Source: Clostridia bacterium (GTDB lineage: Bacteria; Bacillota; Limnochordia; DTU080; RSA5). Taken from it: a stretch of 64,000 nucleotides of DNA. Made by a program: the position numbers and the translations under genes. Location: positions 1-64,000 of the forward strand of contig PKEX01000014.1 of the NCBI GenBank assembly GCA_002919235.1, in the 5' to 3' direction. The notes under the pieces are model-generated. The model made no database searches and was not told the origin of the DNA. It was given only the letters and a program-made list of their open reading frames with translations. Numbering within the stretch: the stretch's first letter is position 1; each line of letters begins with the position of its first letter. This document shows, piece after piece, positions 37,800 to 47,001 of this stretch.

Positions 37800-38012
37800 T
37801 CATCCTTCCTGCCGGCGGTTTTCACGCTGCCGCTGCGGCTGTGAGGGCCGCTGCCGCTGCTCCCGGGGAAGATCGATCCCGATCTCCTCGGCCGCCTCGA
37901 TCAGCGCGTCCTCCGCCTGCTGGTCCTGCTGCCTGTCCACGCCAGCGGGACGGGCTCGCTGCACGTGAGCCTTCTGCTGGCGCTGCCGCTCTTGCTGCCT
38001 GCGAACAGGCAT
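37800..38012 (-). CDS. Small glutamine/arginine-rich hypothetical protein
   Basis: A 70-residue, highly hydrophilic protein beginning MPVRRQQERQRQQKAHVQ. It is rich in Q and R, with a central acidic stretch (QAEDALIEAAEEIGIDLP) that looks helical. GAGAGGAGGGACGCG precedes ATG 38012, and an intrinsic terminator follows the stop, so expression is well supported. The function is unknown; basic, low-complexity small proteins of this sort in spore-formers sometimes bind nucleic acid or occur in spores, but I have no evidence for that here. Confidence 0.7.
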   Translation of the reverse strand: MPVRRQQERQRQQKAHVQRARPAGVDRQQDQQAEDALIEAAEEIGIDLPREQRQRPSQPQRQRENRRQEG

Positions 38013-38201
38013 CGCGTCCCTCCTCTCGGATGACCTACAGGCATAAGCGTGCCCCGCACGGGTCGCTTTCCCCCATCCAGTGTAAGGCGGTGCGGCCAGC
38101 CTCGCCCGCGACCCCGCGGGCACCCGCAGCCGGGAGGAGTTGCCCGGCCCAGCGAGAAAGACGGTAAGCCGACGTGTCAAACCCCTTCGGAGGCGGAGCC
38201 C

Positions 38202-39536
38202 TTGTCGCGCCACGGGATGTTCCCCCTCTACGCCGCCGCGGCCGCCAGGACCGCGTGCGAGTCGCTGGTCTTTGCGTACCTTCCCATCGCCTTGTACTGG
38301 CGCACCGGTGAGCAGGCGCTCCCGGCCATCGCCCTGATCACTGCCGCTCCCGCGGTGGTCCGCTTCTTCGCCGCGCAAGGCTGGGGCGTGGCCATCGATC
38401 GGACCCGCCGCCAAAAGCCCTTCATCGTGGCGGGCCTCGCCGCGCACGCCGTCCTCCTGGCCCTGCTGGCCGCCGCGGAAGACGTGGGGCGGGCCGTCCT
38501 CCTGGTCTCCGCCGGGGCGGCGGTCTATTCCGCCGTCTCGCCGGCCGCCCGCACCGCGGCCACGCTTGCGGACGAACGGGCATCCGGCGGCCGTGCGCCG
38601 CTGCGGATCCTCCCCGGGCTCCTCAAAGCGGAGTCAGTGGGCTGGTTGATCGGCGGCATGCTCCCCGGGTACCTGCTGGATCACACGGCGCTCGAGATGC
38701 CGAGCCTGCTCCGGGGCGCCGGCGTCCTCGCGAGCCTCACCGCGCTGGCAGCCATCATCTGGCTGCGGGACGCCGCGATGGATCCGGCGAGGCCCGGGCA
38801 CGCTAAAGAAGGCGCGGCCGCCCCCGATCCCGCGCCGGCGCCCGCCCCGCCTCGCCTGGAACAGCCCGCAGCCGCCGCGAAAGACGGCCTGCTCACCCTC
38901 TACCGCCGCCCCGAGTTTGCCGGGCTGCTGCTCGCGCTGTTCTTCATCTTTTTTGCGCGGGAAGCGTTCTTTACCGTCTACGGCATCTACCTCACCGAGC
39001 TGGGCGGTAGCACCACGCTCTACGGGGCCTCCATCTCCATCGCCACCCTGCTTGGCATCGGCCTTTACGACGCTGCGGCCCGCCTTGTCCGCCGCTGGGG
39101 CGACGTGCGGCTGGTGCGGGTCACCGGCGCCGTGTACGTGCTGGGCTACGGCGTCACCGTCCTGTGGCCCAACCCTTGGGTGCTGGCCGCCTATTTTTCG
39201 CTGCCCCTGTTCCCCTTTCTCACGATGGCTTCGGCCGCCGCCGCGGCCGCGCGGAGCGAGGCCAGGGAGAGAGGCCGCAGCCTCGGCATCTTGGAAGCGG
39301 TCGACCTCCTGGCGGTGGCCCTGGGATCGACCTCGGCGGGCAGCGCCGCCGCCCGCTGGGGGCTGGCCTCGGTGCCCGTGCTGGCTCTTTCGGTGGGCAG
39401 CGCCGGGCTGTTGCTCTCGTCGCGGCTGCGCCGGTGGACCGGCGCCCGGAGGAACGCGGCCCTCACCCGCGGCGCCCCGGATGGAGGAGCGCAGGCGCAG
39501 GCAGGCCATTGGCAAGGAATGTCAAAGAATAGCTGA
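38202..39536 (+). CDS. MFS transporter
   Basis: A 444-residue major facilitator with about twelve hydrophobic helices, split by a proline/alanine-rich cytoplasmic loop (about residues 190-225). The MFS loop motif after helix 2 appears as GVAIDRTRRQKP (near 65-76). The start is uncertain; TTG 38202 is eight bases from GGAGG, and ATG 38217 is an alternative. The substrate cannot be assigned, although sugar and drug exporters share this form. No recognised partner genes adjoin it. Confidence 0.8.
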   Translation: MSRHGMFPLYAAAAARTACESLVFAYLPIALYWRTGEQALPAIALITAAPAVVRFFAAQGWGVAIDRTRRQKPFIVAGLAAHAVLLALLAAAEDVGRAVLLVSAGAAVYSAVSPAARTAATLADERASGGRAPLRILPGLLKAESVGWLIGGMLPGYLLDHTALEMPSLLRGAGVLASLTALAAIIWLRDAAMDPARPGHAKEGAAAPDPAPAPAPPRLEQPAAAAKDGLLTLYRRPEFAGLLLALFFIFFAREAFFTVYGIYLTELGGSTTLYGASISIATLLGIGLYDAAARLVRRWGDVRLVRVTGAVYVLGYGVTVLWPNPWVLAAYFSLPLFPFLTMASAAAAAARSEARERGRSLGILEAVDLLAVALGSTSAGSAAARWGLASVPVLALSVGSAGLLLSSRLRRWTGARRNAALTRGAPDGGAQAQAGHWQGMSKNS

Positions 39537-39545
39537 AAGGGTTCC

Positions 39546-39573
39546 TATAGAGTCAATCTTTCATTGTCGATGA
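39546..39573 (+). promoter_or_regulatory. Candidate sigma-28 (SigD/FliA) promoter of the chemoreceptor gene
   Basis: TATA (39546-39549) followed after 16 bases by GTCGATGA (39566-39573) resembles the TAAA-N15/16-GCCGATAA motility promoter. Motility sigma control of chemoreceptors is well known. The match has one deviation in each element that is tolerated in known examples, so this is moderate. Confidence 0.45.
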
Positions 39574-39578
39574 AAGAT
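39556..39578. repeat. 9-bp inverted repeat between the MFS and chemoreceptor genes
   Basis: ATCTTTCAT (39556-39564) and ATGAAAGAT (39570-39578) form a perfect dyad with a five-base loop. It overlaps the candidate sigma-28 promoter. It may be an operator or a weak terminator for the upstream gene. Confidence 0.5.
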
Positions 39579-39629
39579 ACGACGACATGTTCCTGCGTCC
39601 GGTGAGTCCGCGTCAAGGGGGGGCTAGCA

Positions 39630-41831
39630 TTGTCGGCTATACGTCGACGCTTTTTCTCGGGGATCCGGTTGAAGTTCCTGTTGGTGTGCCTCATCATCGG
39701 TCTTGTGCCCGTGCTCGCGGCCGGGTGGTTCGTCGTCTGGCAGAGTGAGCAAGGGCTGATCGAAGTCGAAGCCAATCGCCTCAGGATGACGGGCGAGGAC
39801 ATGAGGGCCCGCATCGACGCGTGGATTGACGGCCGCTTCGTCCTGCTGGAGGAGCTGGCCGGCACGCAAGGAGCCCAGTCGTTCAGCCGCGGCATCGTCT
39901 ACGTCTCGGCACTGGACCTTCTGAACTCGCATTCGGAAATGCACGCCGTTTACCTGGTGTATCCCGACGGCACGGGATTCTTCGGCCTCGAGATGCCCCT
40001 GGACGGCTCCAACCCCAGGGCCGCCCAGACCTTCAGCTTCGCCGGCGAGCCGTGGTTCAAGCCGGCGGCGGAAGGCGGCAGGGGCGTCTCTACGCCGGTG
40101 GCAGACTGGGAGTCTTCTCCGGACGGCGAGGTGAAGTACCGGGTCTACCTCTCGACCCCCGTGACGCGTGACGGCGAGCTGGTGGGGGTCGTCGTCGGCA
40201 GCGTCTGGCTGGATTCGATCTTTAGCCGCGTCGAAGACATGGCCGTCGGCGAAGGCAGCGAAGCGTACCTCGTCGACGGCACCGGCACGCCGGTCACCCC
40301 GGCGCGCTCGGCGGAAGGCATCCAGGGCCCGCTCGCCACCCGGGCCGTGCGGGCACTGCAGAACGGCGAGACAGGCGTCGAGTTCTACGACAACGCCGCC
40401 GGCCAAAGAGTCCTGGGGGCGTACATTTACCTCCCTGACTTTGACTGGGGACTCATCCTGGAAGTGGACGAGGCCCGCGCCATCGCCTCCGCGCTGACGC
40501 TGGGCACCCACCTGAGGAACGCCCTGCTCTACTTCATCATCGCGACGGTGGTCATCGTCGTCGTCGCCGCGCTGGCCTCCGCCAGCACCATCGCCCGGCC
40601 CATCCTGGCCTTCGCCGCGGCCAACCAGCGCATCGCGCAAGGAAACCTGGCCGTGCCCGACCTGCCGGTGAAGCGCCGGGACGAACTGGGCGAGATGGCC
40701 CGCGACTTCATCCGGATGGTGCGAAACCTGCGGCAGGCCATCAGCGACGTGATGGCCACCGCCAGCGAGCTGAGCGCCAGCAGCGAGGAGCTGAAGCACT
40801 CCGCGGATCAGAGCTTCCAGGCCACCACCGACATCGCGCAGGCCATGACCCAGGTGGCCGAGGGCACTCAGCGGCAGCTTGACTCGGTCCGGCAGGCCAC
40901 CGACATCATCGACTCCTGGCGGCAGTCCGCGGCCGCCATCGCCGCCGGCGCCCAGGAACAGACCCGGCAGATCCAGCAAGCCAGCCGCATGGTGGAAAGC
41001 ATGGCGGTGGAGCTGCGCTCCGTCGCCGAATCGGCCACGGAAGTGGCGGCGGTGGCCAAGCAGGCCGCTTCCGGCGCCCAAGAGGGCGGCCAGGCGGTCC
41101 GGGCCGCGGTCGAGGCCATGGAGAGCATCCGGGCGTCGGTGAGCGAAGCCGCCGCCCGGGCGGAAGAGCTGGGCCGCCACTCGCAGCGCATCGGCGAGAT
41201 CGTCAGCATCATCCAGGAGATCGCGGACCACACCAACCTGCTGGCGCTCAACGCCGCCATCGAGGCAGCGCGCGCCGGCGAGCACGGGCGCGGCTTTGCG
41301 GTGGTCGCGCAAGAAGTGCGGAAGCTGGCCGAGAACTCCGCCCGGTCCACCGAGCAGATCGTGGCCCTGATCGAGAGCATGCAGGAAGGGGTCGCCTCCG
41401 CGACCCAGGCCACCGCCGACGGTCTCAAGCAGGTGGAGGCGGGCTCGGCCCTGGCGGCTGCGGCCGGCGAGACCCTGGAGCGGACCTTCCGGGCGATCGA
41501 CGAGAGCCACGCCAAGGTGCAGGAGATCGCCCAGGTGGTAGGGGAGATCGCCAGCGGCAGCGCCCGGGTGGTGGAGACGGTCAACCGGGTGGAGGCCATC
41601 GCCCGGGAGAACGCCGCCGCCGCCGAGTCGATGAACGAAGCCGGCGATCAGGTGGTGCAGGCCATCTCGGAGATCTCCAGCGTCTCGGAGCAGACGGCCG
41701 CGTCCGCCGAAGAAGTGGCCGCATCGGCCGAAGAGGGCAACGCCTTCGCGCAGAACGTCCGGGATTCCGCGGCCAAACTGGCCGAGTTCGCCCGGGCTCT
41801 CGACGAGCTGATCAAGCGGTTCGAGCTGTAA
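39630..41831 (+). CDS. Methyl-accepting chemotaxis protein, cache-type sensor
   Basis: A 733-residue chemoreceptor. Transmembrane helix 1 is at about 13-33, followed by an extracellular sensory region of about 260 residues of Cache type. Transmembrane helix 2 lies at about 296-316, then a HAMP domain and a long signalling coiled coil. The signalling hairpin tip is recognisable near 520-565 ([20 protein letters not shown]). TTG 39630 follows GGGGGGG, and a candidate motility promoter lies upstream. The ligand is unknown. A strong terminator follows. Confidence 0.93.
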   Translation: MSAIRRRFFSGIRLKFLLVCLIIGLVPVLAAGWFVVWQSEQGLIEVEANRLRMTGEDMRARIDAWIDGRFVLLEELAGTQGAQSFSRGIVYVSALDLLNSHSEMHAVYLVYPDGTGFFGLEMPLDGSNPRAAQTFSFAGEPWFKPAAEGGRGVSTPVADWESSPDGEVKYRVYLSTPVTRDGELVGVVVGSVWLDSIFSRVEDMAVGEGSEAYLVDGTGTPVTPARSAEGIQGPLATRAVRALQNGETGVEFYDNAAGQRVLGAYIYLPDFDWGLILEVDEARAIASALTLGTHLRNALLYFIIATVVIVVVAALASASTIARPILAFAAANQRIAQGNLAVPDLPVKRRDELGEMARDFIRMVRNLRQAISDVMATASELSASSEELKHSADQSFQATTDIAQAMTQVAEGTQRQLDSVRQATDIIDSWRQSAAAIAAGAQEQTRQIQQASRMVESMAVELRSVAESATEVAAVAKQAASGAQEGGQAVRAAVEAMESIRASVSEAAARAEELGRHSQRIGEIVSIIQEIADHTNLLALNAAIEAARAGEHGRGFAVVAQEVRKLAENSARSTEQIVALIESMQEGVASATQATADGLKQVEAGSALAAAAGETLERTFRAIDESHAKVQEIAQVVGEIASGSARVVETVNRVEAIARENAAAAESMNEAGDQVVQAISEISSVSEQTAASAEEVAASAEEGNAFAQNVRDSAAKLAEFARALDELIKRFEL

Positions 41832-41862
41832 CGGGAAGCTCCCGGGATTCCGGAGAGTGCCC

Positions 41863-41901
41863 GGCGCCGGGCGGCCCGGCGGCGCAGCCCGGCGCCTTTT
41901 T
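41863..41901 (+). terminator. Intrinsic terminator after the chemoreceptor gene
   Basis: GGCGCCGGGC (41863-41872) pairs with GCCCGGCGCC (41887-41896), followed by TTTTT. Confidence 0.85.
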
Positions 41902-41920
41902 GTGCCCGCGGACCATGGGG

Positions 41921-42138
41921 TCAAAAGAGCTCCGGCCAGCTCATCCACGCATCCAGGGGCACGCTGCCTTGCACCTCCAGGAGCCTGTAGAGAAAGCGAT
42001 ACGGAGCCCTCACCCTCGAGAGGTCGGGGAGCGGCAGCACCCGCCGGTACCCTCTGGCGACGGCCGCGGCCCCGCGCGGGCGAGGACCGTGCACTGGAGG
42101 ATCGGCTCTTCGAACAGCGGCTGCAGCCACCGGCTCAC
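41921..42138 (-). pseudogene. Small gene split by a frameshift
   Basis: On the minus strand GTG 42138 follows AAGGAGG and begins VSRWLQPLFEEPILQCTVLA, then falls into a stop. The adjacent frame continues with plausible protein, GYRRVLPLPDLSRV to APYRFLYRLLEVQ, and stops at 41921. Joining the two requires a one-base shift within the GC-rich run around 42058-42085. A 72-residue protein would result. I do not recognise it. A real frameshift or an assembly or sequencing error are equally possible. Confidence 0.5.
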
Positions 42139-42207
42139 CGGAAGGGCCTCCTTCCTCCCCGGGCCCCGGGATTGCGAGGCCCGGAGCTCTCATGATACCA
42201 TGCAGAC

Positions 42208-43347
42208 ATGGCCGAGTCTACGGAGCTCTTGGTCACCCTGAAACCGGGATTTACCACCGTCAGCCCCGACCGCCGCACGGTCCTCTCGTTCGACCGTGAA
42301 GGGCGGCTCTATGCCTATTATAAAGCGGGCGTCACCTACCGCCGCACCTTGGCCTCCGCGGTGGAAGTGCGCTACCGGGAGGACGCCCGCCGGCGGGAGC
42401 GGCTCTCTCGCGCCGAGGCCGCCCGGCTCTTTGCCGAAGTGCACCGCATCGCCGCCACCTGCTACCGGCAGGGGCCGGCGGCGCTGCGGGCCCGCTTTGA
42501 AGAAGACGGGGTCCTCCAGTGGACCCCGGAGCGCCTCCTGGCGCAGGAAGAGGCGTTTTACCGGGTGTATAAGCCCATCTCTATCCTTCCTCCCGACCAG
42601 TACCTCAGCGTCGTGGTCCAAGCCACCGAGGGATGCACCTGGAACCGCTGCACCTTCTGCAGCTTCTACCAGGACCGGCCGTTCCGCGCCAAGAGCCGGG
42701 AGGAGTTCGCCCGGCACGTCGAGGCGGTCAAAGCCTTCTTCGGCAGAGGGCTCTCCCTGCGAAAAGGCGTCTTCCTGGCCGACGGCAACGCCCTGGCCCT
42801 GTCGCAAAACCGCCTCATGCCCCTCTTTGAAGTGGTGCGGGACGCCTTTCCCGGCCGGCCGGTCTACAGCTTCATCGACGTGTACACCGGCGAACGAAAA
42901 GCGGTCGAAGAGTGGCGGCGCCTGGTGGAGATGGGCCTTCACCGGGTCTACATCGGCATGGAGACCGGCTGCGACGAGCTCCTCGCGTTTCTCAACAAGC
43001 CCGGCTCCCGGGAGGAGCTGATCCGCTTCGTGCACGATCTGAAAGAAGCGGGCGTCGCCGTGGGCCTCATCGCCATGGTGGGCGTCGGCGGGAAAGAGTA
43101 CGCCGGGCGGCACGGGGAGGAGACCCTCGCGGCCATCGCCCGGATGCCTTTGGGCCCCGGGGATCTGGTCTACCTTTCCCCCTTCATCGAACATCCCGGA
43201 TCGGAATACGCCCGCCGGCGGGCCGAAAGAGGGCTCACACCCCTTTCCGAAGAGGCCATCGAGGCCGAGCTCCAACGGCTCGCCGGCGAGATCCGGACTC
43301 TGGGATTCAAAGCGGCCCGTTACGACATCCGCGAATTCATCTATTGA
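42208..43347 (+). CDS. Radical SAM protein of unknown function
   Basis: A 379-residue protein. A domain of about 130 residues precedes the radical SAM core. The cluster motif is C-x4-C-x2-C in EGCTWNRCTFC (near 140-148), so spacing differs slightly from the canonical CxxxCxxC. VFLADGNAL, YIGMETGCDELL and the barrel strands that follow are typical of the superfamily. The motif style recalls HemN-like and MiaB-like proteins but neither fits well. The gene is 37 bases upstream of the SMR exporter. ATG 42208 is the first in-frame codon without a good ribosome site. Confidence 0.8.
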   Translation: MAESTELLVTLKPGFTTVSPDRRTVLSFDREGRLYAYYKAGVTYRRTLASAVEVRYREDARRRERLSRAEAARLFAEVHRIAATCYRQGPAALRARFEEDGVLQWTPERLLAQEEAFYRVYKPISILPPDQYLSVVVQATEGCTWNRCTFCSFYQDRPFRAKSREEFARHVEAVKAFFGRGLSLRKGVFLADGNALALSQNRLMPLFEVVRDAFPGRPVYSFIDVYTGERKAVEEWRRLVEMGLHRVYIGMETGCDELLAFLNKPGSREELIRFVHDLKEAGVAVGLIAMVGVGGKEYAGRHGEETLAAIARMPLGPGDLVYLSPFIEHPGSEYARRRAERGLTPLSEEAIEAELQRLAGEIRTLGFKAARYDIREFIY

Positions 43348-43383
43348 GAGACGCCGACCCACCGCACGAGAGGGAGTGGTCTC

Positions 43384-43704
43384 ATGGCTTGGTTGATCCT
43401 CTTTATCGCCGGCCTCTTTGAGACGGCCTGGGCGCTCTTTCTCAAGCAGTCCCACGGGCTTACCCGCTTCTGGCCCACGGTGGGCTTTCTGGTCACGCTG
43501 GCCCTGAGCATGATCCTGCTCGCGGTGGCGCTCAAGAGCCTGCCCGTCGGCACCGCGTACGCCGTCTGGACGGGGATCGGCGCCGCCGCCACTGCGATCA
43601 TCGGGATGCTCTGGTTCGGAGAGTCCAGGGAACTGCCCAAGCTCATCTCGCTGGCCATGTTGATCGGCGGGATCATCGGCCTGCGGCTCACCGGGGCCGA
43701 GTGA
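43384..43704 (+). CDS. Small multidrug-resistance exporter, Gdx/SugE type
   Basis: A 106-residue, four-helix membrane protein of the SMR family. The essential glutamate lies in GLFETAWA (near 13). The segments FLKQSHGLTR and GTAYAVWTGIGA are hallmarks of the SugE/Gdx guanidinium exporter branch rather than EmrE. GAGGGAG precedes ATG 43384. No guanidine riboswitch fits in the 36-base gap upstream, so regulation may differ from the classical case. Confidence 0.92.
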   Translation: MAWLILFIAGLFETAWALFLKQSHGLTRFWPTVGFLVTLALSMILLAVALKSLPVGTAYAVWTGIGAAATAIIGMLWFGESRELPKLISLAMLIGGIIGLRLTGAE

Positions 43705-43749
43705 CGCGGCGGCCTCTTCCCCTTGCGAGGACACGGCACCCGTGGCGCG

Positions 43750-44448
43750 CTACCGTTCGCCCAGCCGCGCGTAGAGCCCGTCCAGCCTGCGGTCCAGCCA
43801 GCGCCAAAGCAGCAGCGCCGCCGCGGCGTAGACGGCTCCGGTCAGCACCACGCCCACCGCCACCAGCAGGTCCCGCTCCTCCGAGCCGCCCACCAGCCGC
43901 ATCAGCGCCAGGGCGATCAGCGCCGCGACGGCCAGCGGCACCACCGGCGTGAGCAGGAAGACGACCGCCGCCGCCCCGGGGAACCACTAGGCCACGGGGA
44001 CGCTCCGGGCGTAGACCACGTACACCGGGATCAGCAGCGGGGCGATGGTGAGGTACTCGCTGGCCAGCACCACGGCGAACTTCGCCGAGAGGATCTGCCG
44101 GGCCGAAAGCGGCCACGAGAACAAGAGCCCGGTGTCGTTGGAAAAGAAAAACGCGCTCAGGACAAAGCCGATGGCGAAGAGGAAGACCAGCGTCGCCGCG
44201 GCGGCGTGGGCCAGGGTCAGCACCACCTCGGGCTGCCCCAGCTGCGAGACGGCCTGAAGCAGCGCCCAGGTGAATGCGGCCACTACCCCGACGATGACCG
44301 CCGCCACCAGGAGCATGCCGAGCTCCGCCGCGGCCAGCTGCCAGAGCTTCTCCCGGCGGCGAATCCGGGCCCGCACCGCCGAGAGGCCGAACTGGACGTT
44401 GAGAAGCGCCCGGAACAGGGCGAACCAGGGAGCCCTCACGCCGCTCAC
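43750..44448 (-). pseudogene. Decayed ABC-2 type permease with an in-frame TAG and truncated end
   Basis: On the minus strand the frame from GTG 44448 encodes a permease N-terminus with several helices (LLVAAVIVGVVAAFTWAL, then SARQILSAKFAVVLASEY) to a TAG at 43989-43987. The same frame continues without shift (FPGAAAVVFLLTPVVPLAV and onward) and ends at 43750. Intact relatives of this permease type are about 500 residues or more, so the C-terminal half is also missing. The start overlaps the ATPase stop (GTGA). The product is probably not functional unless the amber codon is read through. Confidence 0.75.
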
Positions 44449-45107
44449 CGCTCCGCCGCCTCTGGCGCGGGCTCTTCCGTCAGCTCCAGGAAAATGCTCT
44501 CCAAGGTCGCGTCGTCCCGTCCCGCCGACCGGAGCTCGTCCAGGGTTCCCACGGCGATGAGGCGGCCGCTCTTGATGATGCCGACCCGGTCACAGAGCCG
44601 CTCGGCCACGTCGAGGATGTGGGTGGAGAAAAAGACCGTCCGACCGGCCTCGCAGTACGCCCGCATCAACTGCTTCAGCCGGTGGTTGGACTTGGGATCG
44701 AGGCCCACCATCGGCTCGTCGAGGATGAGGAGCGCCGGCTCCGCGAGCAGCGCCGCCAGCTCCCGCACCCGCTCCGTCCGGGCCTCCCGGCGGATCCGCC
44801 GCACGTCGGCCACCAGCTCCAAGTGCTCCAAGCCCGTCAGCCGGTCGTAGAGCACCGCGGTGTCGGGCACGTAGCCGATCTGCGCCTTGGCGCCGATGGG
44901 ATCCCGCACCACGTCGCGGCCGTTGACGGTGATGGTGCCGCTGTCGGGCCGCAAAAGGCCGGCGATCATCTTGATGGTGGTGGTCTTCCCAGCGCCGTTG
45001 GGCCCCAAAAAGCCGAAGATCTCGCCCGGCCGCACGCGGAGGGTCACGTCGCGGACCGCCGGGCGGTCCCGCTGGTACCACTTGGAGACGCCTTGAAGTG
45101 AAAGCAC
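44445..45107 (-). CDS. ABC transporter ATP-binding protein lacking the signature motif
   Basis: A 220-residue ATPase of the ABC-2 export class. Walker A GPNGAGKTTT is intact (near 36), as are Walker B LLILDEPMVGLDP and the histidine switch FFSTHIL. The normal helical region carrying LSGG/SHGMRQK between them is absent: RTERVRELAALLAEPALL runs directly into Walker B, about 25-40 residues short of intact homologs. An ATPase without this motif should not support transport, matching the broken permease beside it. ATG 45107 is used. Confidence 0.8.
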   Translation of the reverse strand: MLSLQGVSKWYQRDRPAVRDVTLRVRPGEIFGFLGPNGAGKTTTIKMIAGLLRPDSGTITVNGRDVVRDPIGAKAQIGYVPDTAVLYDRLTGLEHLELVADVRRIRREARTERVRELAALLAEPALLILDEPMVGLDPKSNHRLKQLMRAYCEAGRTVFFSTHILDVAERLCDRVGIIKSGRLIAVGTLDELRSAGRDDATLESIFLELTEEPAPEAAER

Positions 45108-45155
45108 CGTGGGCCGCTCCTTTCACCCATGAGAATCCTGCGGTACGGGCCGCAC

Positions 45156-46991
45156 TCAAAACGGAAGGAAAAGCCGGATCAGCACGATATTCACCGCCAT
45201 CACCAGCAGCGACAGCGGCAGGCCCACCTTCACGAAGTCGGCGAAGGTGTAGTTGCCCGGCCCCGCCACCAGGGCGTTGACCGGAGACGAGACCGGCGTC
45301 AAGAACGCCGTCGACGACGCCAGCGCCACTGCCATGGCGAAGGGATACGGCGAAAGGCCCAGCTCTCCTGCGACCGCGACGGCGACGGGCGCCACCAGGA
45401 CCGCGGTGGCCGTGTTGGAGACGAACAGGCCGATGAGCACCGTCAGCAGGTACAGCGCCACCAGCATCCAGACGGGATCCGCGCCGTCCAGGGCCTCCAG
45501 CATGACCCGGGCCGCGACGGCCACCCCTCCGCTCTTTTCCAGCGCGATGGAGAACGGGATCATCCCCACGATGAGAAAGAGGGTCGGCCACTGGATGGCC
45601 CGGTAGGCCCCGTTCATGTCGATGCAGCGGAAAAGCCCCAGGAGAAGGCAGCCGATGAGCGCCGCGACCACGTTGGGGACGACGCCGAACACCATCAACC
45701 CCACCGTGACGGCCAGAGCCAGCAGGGCGAAGGGCGCTCGCGCCGGCAGGGCGACCACGTCGTCCAGTTCGGCCGGAACGTTGAGAACCACCAGCTCGCC
45801 GGGGTCGCTGCGCAGCCGGGCGATGGCCCTCCAGGGGCCCGCCACCAGCAGCGTGTCGCCGACTTTCAAGGGCTCGTCGCAGACGCTGGCCGAGACGGGC
45901 CTGGTCCCCCGCTTGAGGCCGATGACGGAGAGCTTGTACTGGGAGCGGAACCGGGCGGCCACCACCGTCTGCCCGATGAGCCGGGAGGCGGCGGGGATCA
46001 TCAGCTCGGCCATGCCCACCGCCTGCGACGACTCCGCGAAGTGGCCGTCGAGGATGGAAAGCTGCACCAAGCCCTTCTGCCAGCAGAGCGCCGCGATGTC
46101 CGTTCCCGGCTGGCGCACCAGGACAAAGAGGATGTCGCCGGCCTCGAGGACCGTCTGGGCTCCCGGCTCGAGAATTTCCGGCGGCATGAAGCGCCGGCGC
46201 CGTTCCACGGCCAGGACGTCGATGCCGTGCGCCCGCCGCAGATCCAGCTCTCCCAGGCGCTTTCCGGCCCAGGGGGAGTGCGCCTCAAGCCGGAGACGAA
46301 AGTGCCGCTCCGCCAGATCGTATTCCTGGATCCACTGGGAAAGGCGCGGCCGCGAGGCGTGCCGGTCCTCCGGGGCGGCGGCGTCCGGCGAGAGCCAGCG
46401 GCGGGCCGCCACCATGTACGCCGTCGCCGCGACCAGCACCGGCACACCGAACCGCGTGAAGTCGAAAAACCGGAAGCCCTCATGCCCCGCCCGGATCAGC
46501 TGACCGTGGACGATCAGGTTGGGCGGCGTGGCGATCAGGGTCGTCATCCCGCTGATCAACGCCGCTACGCTCAGGGGCATCAGCAGCCGTCGCGGGGAGA
46601 TGCCGGCGTTGCGGGCGATGCGCAGGACGGAAGGGAGGAAGATGGCGACGACGCCCGTCGAGCTCATGACGGTCCCGATCGCGGTGACGGCCGCCATCAA
46701 AAGAACGATGAGCCGGGCTTCGTCCTTGCCCGCCCGCCGCACCAGGAGATCGCCGACCTTCTGGGCGACCCCCGTCCGGACCAGGCCCTCCCCGAGCACA
46801 AACAGGGCGCCGATCAGGACCACGTTGGGATCGCTCAAGCCCGAGAGGGCCTCCGCCGGGCTGATCACCCCCGTGAGGGGCAGCAGCGTCATCATGATCA
46901 GCGCGACGGCGTCCATCCGCGGCCGGTTGAGCGCAAACATCACCGTGGTTGCGGCGAGGAGAATGAGGACGACGGCCAAGTCGGTGTTCAT
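45156..46991 (-). CDS. SLC13/DASS-type transporter with two RCK (TrkA-C) domains
   Basis: A 611-residue membrane carrier of the divalent anion:sodium symporter / ion transporter superfamily. An N-terminal membrane half (about 1-195) and a C-terminal half (about 405-611) flank two regulatory TrkA-C domains (about 210-380). Family motifs include STGVVAIFLPSVL and SNTATAVLVAPVAVA. Substrates of related carriers include sulfate, di- and tricarboxylates; which applies here is unclear. It lies 10 bases downstream of the secreted xylanase gene and probably in one transcript with it. Confidence 0.87.
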   Translation of the reverse strand: MNTDLAVVLILLAATTVMFALNRPRMDAVALIMMTLLPLTGVISPAEALSGLSDPNVVLIGALFVLGEGLVRTGVAQKVGDLLVRRAGKDEARLIVLLMAAVTAIGTVMSSTGVVAIFLPSVLRIARNAGISPRRLLMPLSVAALISGMTTLIATPPNLIVHGQLIRAGHEGFRFFDFTRFGVPVLVAATAYMVAARRWLSPDAAAPEDRHASRPRLSQWIQEYDLAERHFRLRLEAHSPWAGKRLGELDLRRAHGIDVLAVERRRRFMPPEILEPGAQTVLEAGDILFVLVRQPGTDIAALCWQKGLVQLSILDGHFAESSQAVGMAELMIPAASRLIGQTVVAARFRSQYKLSVIGLKRGTRPVSASVCDEPLKVGDTLLVAGPWRAIARLRSDPGELVVLNVPAELDDVVALPARAPFALLALAVTVGLMVFGVVPNVVAALIGCLLLGLFRCIDMNGAYRAIQWPTLFLIVGMIPFSIALEKSGGVAVAARVMLEALDGADPVWMLVALYLLTVLIGLFVSNTATAVLVAPVAVAVAGELGLSPYPFAMAVALASSTAFLTPVSSPVNALVAGPGNYTFADFVKVGLPLSLLVMAVNIVLIRLFLPF

Positions 46992-47001
46992 CGCGGCCCG
47001 C

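Noticed and set aside
43348-43383. Guanidine riboswitch ahead of the Gdx/SugE gene
   Set aside because: The gap is 36 bases and lacks ACGR-loop hairpins or the ykkC consensus.
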